Part shown: positions 32,778 to 39,678 of the stretch, piece after piece
Numbering within the stretch: the first letter of the stretch is position 1
How the letters are laid out: each line of letters starts with the position of its first letter
NCBI RefSeq assembly: GCF_022664535.1
Contig: NZ_JAKUJY010000032.1
Span: 1-39,678 of the forward strand
Length of the DNA stretch: 39,678 bases
Direction of reading: 5' to 3'
DNA from: Sphingobium trunci
Lineage (GTDB): Bacteria; Pseudomonadota; Alphaproteobacteria; Sphingomonadales; Sphingomonadaceae
Position numbers and translations under genes: made by a program
The notes under the pieces: generated by a model
What the model saw: only the letters and a program-made list of their open reading frames with translations
What the model was told of the DNA's origin: nothing
The model's database searches: none

Positions 32778-33772
32778 ACGACAATGAGCGTCAGGCCGCT
32801 GAACGCCGCGAGCAGATCGAGGAAAAGGCGATCGAATGGTTCGTGAAGATGCGCGGCGAGGATGCCGACAGCCTTCGGGATGCCTTCGAGGATTGGCTGG
32901 GTCAAGCGTCCGAACATCGGCGAGCTTATGAATGGGTTGAGGAGCATTTTGGGCAAGCAGAACGGCTGAAGGATTCCGGGCGCCTCAATCCATGGGGCTT
33001 GTCCAGGTCCCGGACATGGCTGGTGGCGAGCGCGGCGGTCGCCGCTGCGATTGCGCTGATCGTCGTGCTGCGTCCATCCCGCGAGGTCATTTCCACCGGC
33101 GCCGGGCCCCATATCGCCCATACAGACAATCCCTTGAAGACGGGGCATGGGGAAATTCGAACCTACAACCTGTCGGACGGCTCGAAGGTCACGCTTGATG
33201 GCGACAGCCGGGTCGAGGTCGCCATGGGCAAGGCGGAACGGCGACTGCGGCTGCGCCAGGGGAAAGCGCGCTTCGCTGTCGCCACCGATCCGCGTCCCTT
33301 CGTCGTGGAGGCGGGATCGGGCAGGATCGAAGCGCAGCAGGCGGTCTTCGACGTCGATTATGGCGATCATGAACAGGTGTTCGTCAATCTGCTATCGGGG
33401 AAAGCGGATATCCGCTCGATGGCGCAGCCGGCGGTCTATACCGTCCCGGTTCGCCCACTCCTCACGGGTCAGCCTGTGCGCTATCGGCTCGGCGCGTTTC
33501 GGCCGGAGCCAGTGATCGACACCGGCGCGGATCGCCGCGACTGGCCGGAGGGCTGGGTCGAATATCGTTCGGTGCCGCTTGACGTGCTGATCGCGGACGC
33601 CAACCGCTATTCGGACCGGCCGATTATCTTTGATGACGCAGCGACGGGCGATCTTCGCGCGTCGGGGCGGTTCAAGCTCACGGATACCGCGACGTTTGTG
33701 TCGCGGATCGCCGAGGTTTTCGACCTCAAGATCGCCCACAAGCCGGACGGCATTCACTTGCGGACGCGATAA
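32774..33772 (+). CDS. FecR-family anti-sigma/transmembrane regulator
   Basis: 332 residues. N-terminal DUF4880-type cytoplasmic domain (EKAIEWFVKMRGED, then FEDWLGQASEHRRAYEW), single membrane span at about 81-99 (TWLVASAAVAAAIALIVVL), then the periplasmic FecR domain (TYNLSDGSKVTLDGDSRVEV, RRLRLRQGKARFAVA) and an STN-binding C-terminal part ending at a DUF4974-like region (VPLDVLIADANRYSDRPI). Transmits the occupied state of the TonB receptor to the sigma factor encoded just upstream. Confidence 0.92.
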   Translation: MNDNERQAAERREQIEEKAIEWFVKMRGEDADSLRDAFEDWLGQASEHRRAYEWVEEHFGQAERLKDSGRLNPWGLSRSRTWLVASAAVAAAIALIVVLRPSREVISTGAGPHIAHTDNPLKTGHGEIRTYNLSDGSKVTLDGDSRVEVAMGKAERRLRLRQGKARFAVATDPRPFVVEAGSGRIEAQQAVFDVDYGDHEQVFVNLLSGKADIRSMAQPAVYTVPVRPLLTGQPVRYRLGAFRPEPVIDTGADRRDWPEGWVEYRSVPLDVLIADANRYSDRPIIFDDAATGDLRASGRFKLTDTATFVSRIAEVFDLKIAHKPDGIHLRTR

Positions 33773-33869
33773 TTATTTCGCGAGGCGGCTAAGGTCGCCC
33801 CGGCCCCTGCGTCAACAGCCCCCCACGAGCGAGCCATTGAGGTTCGCCTTCCACAGATCAGGGGGCAAT

Positions 33870-36428
33870 ATGACGGGGAAACGGGTTCGTTCGATTGCGA
33901 TATTGTTGGCTGGGGCAGTCTGTGGAGCCATGCCGGCAGCAGTATTGGCGCAGGGTCGCGATGCCCGCGAGTTCGATCTACCGGCGCAGGATCTTGGCGA
34001 TGCGCTCCGTATGATTGCCGCGGAAGCCGGTTGGGAACTCTACGCCTCGGCCGAGGATGTGAACGGCGTCTCCGTTCCCCGGCTGCAAGGCAGGCTGACG
34101 GCGCGCCAGGCGATCGAACGGCTCCTCGCCGGTACCAACCTCCGCGCGCGCTTCACGAAAGGAGCGGTGATCATCCGGGGGCGAGAACAGGCGGAGGTAG
34201 ATGCCTCACCATCCTCAGACAGATCCGAGATCGTCGTCACGGGTTCACGGATTCGCGGGGCTCCCCCCTCGGCCCCGATAGTGCGCATTACAGCCGAAGA
34301 CATCCGCCGCGCCGGGCAAAGCGATCTTGGCGATGTCATCAGAAGCTCGCCGCTGAACTTTGGCGGGGGGCAGAATCCCGGCATCGGTACGAGCCAGGGT
34401 TCTGCCAATGAAAATGTCAACGGCGCCTCATCGGTCAATCTGTACGGGCTGGGCCCCAACGCAACGCTGACGCTGCTGAACGGCAATCGGCTCAGCTACA
34501 CCGGCGTGAATGCAGCAGTCGATATCAGCGCGATCCCGGCGGTCGCAGTGGAACGGGTCGAAATCGTCGCCGATGGAGCCTCGGCGATCTACGGGGCCGA
34601 CGCCGTCGCCGGCGTCGTCAATGTCGTCTCGCGTCGTGATTATGAAGGTATGACCGTGGCGAGCCGGTTCGGCGGGGCGACCGACGGCGGCTACTTCCAA
34701 CAGCAATATAATGTGGCGGCCGGACACACGTGGACCGGCGGCGGGCTGCTGGCGGTCTACGACTACACATCCAATTCAGCGATCATGGCCGGGAGTCGAT
34801 CCTACACCGCCAACATGGCCGCGGATTCCAGCATCTATCCCAAGCTGTCCCGCCACAGCGTGCTGGTCAGCCTGTTCCAGGATATCGGCAGCAGCCTCTC
34901 AGCCAAGGTCGACCTTCTCTACAAGGATGGGCGCCAGAACTTCATCCAGAGTTTCACGGATCGGCCATACAGGACAGGCGGTGGCACCGGCCAGGCTGAC
35001 ATTACGTCCTTCATTGTCGCGCCGAGCCTGACCGCGCGGCTGGGCAGGGACTGGACGGCGCGGCTGATCTCCTCCTTCGGCAGGGACAAGACCAGAATCA
35101 ATTCGGACATCTGGATCGGCGGAGCCGTTTATGGAACGAGCGAACGGCTATATGATAATGACTCCGTTTCTCTCGAGGTCGGCGCGGAAGGACCACTTGT
35201 CTCTCTGCCCGCGGGCTCGGCGCGTCTGGCCATTGGCGCGGGTTATCGCCGAACGGGCATTTCACTGCTCAGTTCGACACTGGGCATCGTCAGTCGCGAC
35301 TTCGATCAGCATCAGGAAAACCGCTTCGGATATGCTGAGGCTTTCTTTCCCGTCATTGCTCCGGCCCAAGCCTCGCCACTTGGCCGCTCCCTGTCGATAA
35401 CGGCCGCATTCCGATACGAAGCCAATCCTGGCGTGGGCTCGGTTGCCCTGCCGAAGCTGGGTGTTGCGTATGAGCCGATTGAGGGTCTCACGCTCAAGGG
35501 GAGTTGGGGGCGCTCCTTTAGGCTACCAACGCTCTTCCAGCGCCATTCGGGTTATTCCGCCGTCCTGGCGTTGACGCAGCGCTATGCGACCGGCTTTCCG
35601 CCGGGATCGACGATGATCGTTCTCGTGGGTGCGAGTCCGGACATGAAACCGGAAAGATCGACCAACTGGACGGTATCCGCCGATTTCGAACCCGATGCGC
35701 TCCCCGGACTGAACGGCACCCTCAGCTACTTCCACTTCGCCTATAAGGATCGCATCGCAACGCCTGTCGAGACGGCCGTGGGCGTTCTCAACGATCCGGC
35801 ATATGCCGATCTCATCACCCTGTCACCGAGCCTGTCGCTCCAGCAGGCGCTTGCCGGCGGGGCCGATATCGGATTGCAGAACAGCACGGGTCGTCCTTAC
35901 GATCCCAGTTCAGTCGTGGCGATCGTTGACAGGCGCGATCGCAATGTCGCGCGGGCGACCTACAAGGGCATGGGGCTCTCGCTGCGCTATGCCATCGGTA
36001 ATCCAGACCGCGAGAAGATCGACTTCAGTTTTGATGGCACCTGGATCGAAAGTAGCCAGCGTCTATTCCCAGGCCTTCCCAGCCGTGACCTTGCCGGAAC
36101 GCTGTTCAATCCGCCGCATCTCCGCGGACGATTTGGCGTCAGCTATTCGGTCCCCCTGTTCACGATGTCCGGGTTCGCCAACCTGTCATCCGATCTGACC
36201 GACAACCGGACGAACTCCAGCTACAAGATCCACGGCCCATCCACCTTCGATCTGTCTGCCGTTGTGCGTGCGGATAAGGCGTTTGAGATCGGGTTCACGA
36301 TCAACAATATCTTCAACGCCAAGCCGCCTGTCATCATGTCGGGCTCTCCTTCCGACACGCCATTCGACAGCACGAATTTCTCTCAGATCGGACGCTTCAT
36401 CGCCGTCAGCCTGCGCAAGTCATGGTGA
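33870..36428 (+). CDS. TonB-dependent receptor with STN signalling domain
   Basis: 852 residues from the ATG at 33870 (GGGGG site 5 bases upstream); an upstream in-frame extension overlaps FecR and is rejected. Signal peptide about 1-28 (ILLAGAVCGAMPAAVLAQG). STN domain about 31-100 (REFDLPAQDLGDALRMIAAEAGW, GRLTARQAIERLLAGTNLRARF), plug starting EIVVTGSRIRGAPPSAPIV and containing NLYGLGPNATLTLLNGNRL and GADAVAGVVNVVSRRDY, then a barrel ending RFIAVSLRKSW. The STN domain should contact the periplasmic FecR. In lasso-peptide loci such receptors are thought to import the lasso peptide or its cargo. The 3' end overlaps the isopeptidase start by 7 bases. Confidence 0.93.
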   Translation: MTGKRVRSIAILLAGAVCGAMPAAVLAQGRDAREFDLPAQDLGDALRMIAAEAGWELYASAEDVNGVSVPRLQGRLTARQAIERLLAGTNLRARFTKGAVIIRGREQAEVDASPSSDRSEIVVTGSRIRGAPPSAPIVRITAEDIRRAGQSDLGDVIRSSPLNFGGGQNPGIGTSQGSANENVNGASSVNLYGLGPNATLTLLNGNRLSYTGVNAAVDISAIPAVAVERVEIVADGASAIYGADAVAGVVNVVSRRDYEGMTVASRFGGATDGGYFQQQYNVAAGHTWTGGGLLAVYDYTSNSAIMAGSRSYTANMAADSSIYPKLSRHSVLVSLFQDIGSSLSAKVDLLYKDGRQNFIQSFTDRPYRTGGGTGQADITSFIVAPSLTARLGRDWTARLISSFGRDKTRINSDIWIGGAVYGTSERLYDNDSVSLEVGAEGPLVSLPAGSARLAIGAGYRRTGISLLSSTLGIVSRDFDQHQENRFGYAEAFFPVIAPAQASPLGRSLSITAAFRYEANPGVGSVALPKLGVAYEPIEGLTLKGSWGRSFRLPTLFQRHSGYSAVLALTQRYATGFPPGSTMIVLVGASPDMKPERSTNWTVSADFEPDALPGLNGTLSYFHFAYKDRIATPVETAVGVLNDPAYADLITLSPSLSLQQALAGGADIGLQNSTGRPYDPSSVVAIVDRRDRNVARATYKGMGLSLRYAIGNPDREKIDFSFDGTWIESSQRLFPGLPSRDLAGTLFNPPHLRGRFGVSYSVPLFTMSGFANLSSDLTDNRTNSSYKIHGPSTFDLSAVVRADKAFEIGFTINNIFNAKPPVIMSGSPSDTPFDSTNFSQIGRFIAVSLRKSW

Positions 36429-38587
36429 GGGAAAGGGACGTGCGATGGTTTGCAATCTGCGCCGCGCTCTCGCCGATAGCGTCCGCAAGCGCATTGCCAA
36501 TCCAGCCAAGCACACCGACATGGACGGTCGACGAGGTGCTAGCCATTCCAGAGGTGACAGGCGTTGGCCTGGCGCATGATGGTCAATCCTTTGCCTATAT
36601 CCTGCGTATCGCGGATATCGAGAAGGATCGCCCAGCCTTCGAACTGCACATCCTCGATCTGACCAACCGTCGGGATCGCATCGTCATTCGATCGACCTGG
36701 ATCGAACTCGTACGCCCGATGCCGGGCAAGGCGTCATGGAGCTTTCTCGCCGATCTTGGTGACGGTGTGCAACTCTACGCGTTCGACAACAGCGGCAGGG
36801 TCAGCCCGCTGGTCGTGAACGGCGACACCATCCTCACCGGCAATGCCGATGGCGCGGAGGTCGGCTACACCTTCACCGGCCCGCTTCGAATCGGCGTGGC
36901 GTTCTACGATTGGTCACCCGACGGGCAGCATCTCTTCTATTCGATCGTGCGTCCGGGGCGTTTCGAGCGTAGGACGCGGATCGATGATGAAGTCGTGGGA
37001 GCCGGACTCAATCGCCGACCGGCCCCGCCAGTTTCCGTGGAGTTTTTCCATAGGAAAATTGGCGGCGAACCGATACGGATTGCAACCGCCCAAGGCACGG
37101 ACAAGGTGGCGCGCTTTCTCGGTGGTCTGCCGGTTTGGCATGCCGATTCCGTCGACTTTGGCCTGCAGACGGGAGATCGTGGCCATCTGCGGATGACGCG
37201 ATATCGTTGGACATTCGGGGACCGCGCAGCGGTGCCTCTCGCGAACGCCGCCCCTCAGCCAGCGGGCAGCCTGGCGCGCGGACCGCAGGGCGGATTGCTG
37301 AGCGTGGAATGGGTGGGCGAAGTCCGGCATCTCCTCGAGCATAGGAGTGACGGGACCTCAATTGACTATGGCCCCACCAGCCTGTCGATTTCGGATCCTC
37401 GATCGACCGGTAACTGGAGCGCGCCCGGCGGTTCGTTCACGATCACCGCCGTCCGCCTTGCCGAGGCGGCGCGCTATGCGCTTTTGCGGATCGACCGATC
37501 CGGGCGAACGAGGCTCATCCAGGGCGCGGAAAGCCTGCGACATTGCGATTTTTCGCCGGATCTGGCGCAAGGGGTTTGTGTGAATGAAGGGCTGACACGA
37601 CCACCCCGGTTTGTTGCGGTGTCGGCCCGGGACGGTCGCATCACCCCGATTCGTTCAGTTTCACCGCGGCACGATGCCATTGCGCCGCTGCGATCAGAGG
37701 CGAGAACGCTCACCAACAGGTACGGCTTCAAGTTTCGGACCTTCATTCTGTATCCGCGCGGATTTCGGCCGGGCAAGCGCTATCCTGCGATCATCGTCAA
37801 CCACGGCAACGATGCGGACGAGCGCTTCGCGGCGCCGGACATGCAATGGAATTATCCAGTGCAGGTCTTGGCGGAGCGTGGCTACGTCGTAGCACTTGTC
37901 AACGAGCCCTACGCCAGCCAGAGCCGTATCCTCCAAGCGGCCAATGATAGCTGGACAGGATGCGACGGCAAGACCGCACCTTCGGAGGTACGGCGCCTGA
38001 TATGGTTGAACGCCGTCGAGAGCTTTCGGAGCATCATTGCCGCGCTGGATGCCGAGAGCCTGATCGACCCGGGCCGGCTGGGTATAGCCGGTTATAGCTA
38101 TGGGTCGCAGCTTACCAACGTCGCTGTCACGCAGACAAATTTGTTCAAGGCTGCTTCGAGTGGGGATGGCGGTTATCTGGAGCCGGCTGCCTATCGCAGC
38201 CGGCGCTGCGGCTATGGCGCTATCTATGGCGGTCCACCCAGTGATCCCCTTGCCTATCCCGATTATGTGGCGTTTGCGCCATCGTTCCGGGCGCGCTTCG
38301 TGTCGGCAGCCATGCTCCAACAACTCGCCGAGCCCTGGGAAGGCGCCATCGATTTCCATCAGGCTCTGGAAGCTGCGGGCGTGCCGTCGGAGATGTCGCT
38401 TTATCCCGGGGAGACGTCGGCCTCCGACGAGACTCATCTGTTCCACATCCCTTCCAACCAGCGTGCCGCGATGCAAGAGAATATCGCGTGGTTCGACTTC
38501 TGGCTGCGGGACATTGAGCCCCCCATCGGATCGGATGATGCACGACGATCGCGATGGAACGCGCTTCGTGACAAGCATCAACCTTGA
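36422..38587 (+). CDS. Lasso-peptide isopeptidase (S9 prolyl-oligopeptidase-like)
   Basis: Opens the isopeptide ring of a lasso peptide, giving the linear form. 721 residues. A Sec-type signal (about 9-24, FAICAALSPIASASA) precedes a beta-propeller region (residues ~30-400) and a C-terminal alpha/beta-hydrolase domain. Nucleophile Ser559 in GYSYGSQ, His672 in DETHLFH; the acid is not certain (Glu637 in LAEPWEG is the best-placed candidate). The ATG at 36422 overlaps the receptor stop; a GTG at 36440 with GAGG upstream is an alternative start. Identification rests on the S9 architecture plus its position between a TonB receptor/FecR/sigma operon and a convergent lasso cyclase, as in astexin- and sphingopyxin-type loci. 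A generic S9 peptidase is the alternative. Confidence 0.85.
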   Translation: MVRERDVRWFAICAALSPIASASALPIQPSTPTWTVDEVLAIPEVTGVGLAHDGQSFAYILRIADIEKDRPAFELHILDLTNRRDRIVIRSTWIELVRPMPGKASWSFLADLGDGVQLYAFDNSGRVSPLVVNGDTILTGNADGAEVGYTFTGPLRIGVAFYDWSPDGQHLFYSIVRPGRFERRTRIDDEVVGAGLNRRPAPPVSVEFFHRKIGGEPIRIATAQGTDKVARFLGGLPVWHADSVDFGLQTGDRGHLRMTRYRWTFGDRAAVPLANAAPQPAGSLARGPQGGLLSVEWVGEVRHLLEHRSDGTSIDYGPTSLSISDPRSTGNWSAPGGSFTITAVRLAEAARYALLRIDRSGRTRLIQGAESLRHCDFSPDLAQGVCVNEGLTRPPRFVAVSARDGRITPIRSVSPRHDAIAPLRSEARTLTNRYGFKFRTFILYPRGFRPGKRYPAIIVNHGNDADERFAAPDMQWNYPVQVLAERGYVVALVNEPYASQSRILQAANDSWTGCDGKTAPSEVRRLIWLNAVESFRSIIAALDAESLIDPGRLGIAGYSYGSQLTNVAVTQTNLFKAASSGDGGYLEPAAYRSRRCGYGAIYGGPPSDPLAYPDYVAFAPSFRARFVSAAMLQQLAEPWEGAIDFHQALEAAGVPSEMSLYPGETSASDETHLFHIPSNQRAAMQENIAWFDFWLRDIEPPIGSDDARRSRWNALRDKHQP

Positions 38588-38595
38588 GACAGACC

Positions 38596-39678
38596 TCAGC
38601 CCTCCCACAGGCGTGCCCAGCTTTCAGCTGCCGCAAGGCCGAGCAGACGCCGAGGCGCGCGCGGATCAGCGGATCGCGCGTTGCCATCGACGGGAATCCC
38701 CGCGATGATCCCGGCGCTTGCGAGAAAGCCCGAGCGTAAATGCGTGAGAATCTGCTCTTCATTTTCCCAGTAGAGATGGTTCAGAAATCCCGATGGTCCC
38801 CCTTTTGTGCGGCGATGAACAATTTCGGATGGCAGATCATCTGCGAACGACGCGCGCGCCAGAGCACGGTCCATCCCGCCCCTGACCCAGTCCCAACTCG
38901 CAATGCCCAAACAGAATTCGACGATGGGCTGAGAGAGAAGAGGGGAAATGGCGGGCGGATGTGTATACCGGCTATGGAAGCCATCGTTACCTAGGGCTCT
39001 CCTGAGCATGCGGATATGCGCCGCTGCGCCGGGAAGGACAGCATGAGACGCTTGAAGCCAAGGATGGCGGTCTACCGTCTCAATCGCGCGCGCCAACGCT
39101 GCGCCAGCCAGATAGCTGGAATCACCGGCCTGTCCACCCCGCAGTCGGGCGCGCTTAAGTCCTGAAACGGCGGCCCTTAAAATGCTGGGAATGTCAGCGC
39201 CGGTCAACCGCGCCACATCGTTGAGCGTGTTCCAGATATCCTGTGGTCGCGACCGACCTAGAATGCGGTCCAACACAGGCGTCGCCGACTGCATCAGGCA
39301 AAAGACATTGTCTCCCCCGTCACCCGAAAAATAGGCTTCCACCGCCGCGCGAGGCGCAAGCGCGTCCCGTGCCCGAACAATCGCCTGCACATAAGGCGCC
39401 ATGAACGGGCGGACTGCCGATGTCACAATCGGCTGGGCAATATCTATGTGCTCCGGGCGATACAGAAAGATGTCAAGCTCCAGCCCAAGCGTTCGAGTCA
39501 ACAGCCGGGCGCTGGCGCGCTCGTCGCCCTCCGCGTCGGGCCAAGCCATATTGAGCCCCCGCACGTGCGTTTCCGACCGGTCAATGGCAGCGCACAGGAT
39601 AGAGGAATCAAGACCACCCGAAACACCAACCAGGACGGACTTGAAGCAAGCGCTCCATGTCCGCACGGAGTCTATTAC
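38596..39678 (-). CDS. Lasso-peptide cyclase (asparagine-synthetase-like C protein), N-terminus outside window
   Basis: The frame is open to the right edge, so 360 C-terminal residues are visible and the glutaminase-like N-terminal domain is missing. PP-loop SGGLDSS (visible residues 20-26) binds ATP for adenylation; SGDGGDNVFC is the second nucleotide-site motif. ISPLLSQPIVEFCLGI and RRTKGGPSG are typical of the lasso C protein, which activates the acidic side chain that closes the macrolactam ring. A GTG at 39666 is only an internal codon. The gene ends 8 bases from the convergent isopeptidase stop. The precursor (A) and leader peptidase (B) should lie beyond position 39678. A glutamine-dependent asparagine synthetase is the alternative, made less likely by the neighbours. 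Confidence 0.82.
   Translation of the reverse strand, partial: VIDSVRTWSACFKSVLVGVSGGLDSSILCAAIDRSETHVRGLNMAWPDAEGDERASARLLTRTLGLELDIFLYRPEHIDIAQPIVTSAVRPFMAPYVQAIVRARDALAPRAAVEAYFSGDGGDNVFCLMQSATPVLDRILGRSRPQDIWNTLNDVARLTGADIPSILRAAVSGLKRARLRGGQAGDSSYLAGAALARAIETVDRHPWLQASHAVLPGAAAHIRMLRRALGNDGFHSRYTHPPAISPLLSQPIVEFCLGIASWDWVRGGMDRALARASFADDLPSEIVHRRTKGGPSGFLNHLYWENEEQILTHLRSGFLASAGIIAGIPVDGNARSADPRAPRRLLGLAAAESWARLWEG

Noticed and set aside
1..39678. CRISPR arrays, tRNA or rRNA genes
   Set aside because: No regularly spaced direct repeats, no cloverleaf-like segment with a CCA-proximal TTC arm and no conserved rRNA blocks were recognised by eye.

Overview
The window is high-GC DNA, almost certainly from a sphingomonad-type alphaproteobacterium (Sphingobium/Novosphingobium/Sphingomonas group). 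This rests on the gene content: TonB-dependent receptors beside catabolic operons, FecI/FecR signalling, a lasso-peptide isopeptidase module, and tight ATGA-overlapping operons rich in SDR, EthD, VOC and DUF1214-type proteins. No rRNA, tRNA or CRISPR array was seen.

Positions 1-29.6 kb form a large accessory catabolic island built of divergent operons. (a) A short left block has an SDR on the minus strand and, divergently, an SDR with two tandem extended-SDR (epimerase-like) paralogues; a perfect TetR-type palindrome lies between them. (b) A minus-strand operon (10607 to 4148) encodes a TonB-dependent receptor, an exported DUF1214-like protein, an exported arylsulfatase with a CSPTR motif, and an exported formylglycine-generating enzyme that would activate the sulfatase. 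(c) A long plus-strand operon (11161-20163) runs aldo/keto reductase, SDR, VOC, DUF1214-like, sulfotransferase, SDR, MBL hydrolase, TIGR03084-like, EthD, VOC, TetR regulator. (d) A minus-strand block has FadR/GntR regulator, SnoaL-like, aldehyde dehydrogenase, P450 and SDR. Divergent from it is (e) sulfotransferase, amidohydrolase and two more epimerase-like paralogues. I read the island as uptake and stepwise oxidation of a hydrophobic, oxygenated and possibly sulfated substrate (steroid, terpenoid or polycyclic are guesses). The substrate cannot be read from sequence. The combination of one exported sulfatase with its maturase and two cytosolic sulfotransferases is the most distinctive feature of this part.

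Positions 29.6-32.2 kb look like a junction: an IS481-type transposase fragment, AT-richer DNA, a tiny exported ORF, a nucleotidyltransferase-HEPN fusion and an orphan EexN-like lipoprotein (entry exclusion, a conjugation relic).

Positions 32.2-39.7 kb carry part of a lasso-peptide locus: ECF sigma factor, FecR anti-sigma factor, TonB receptor with a signalling (STN) domain, and an S9-type lasso-peptide isopeptidase, all plus strand. Convergent with them is the 3' part of an asparagine-synthetase-like lasso cyclase, cut by the right edge. The precursor peptide and the B protease are not in the window. The expected logic is that the lasso peptide is imported or sensed by the receptor, signals through FecR and sigma, and is linearised by the isopeptidase.
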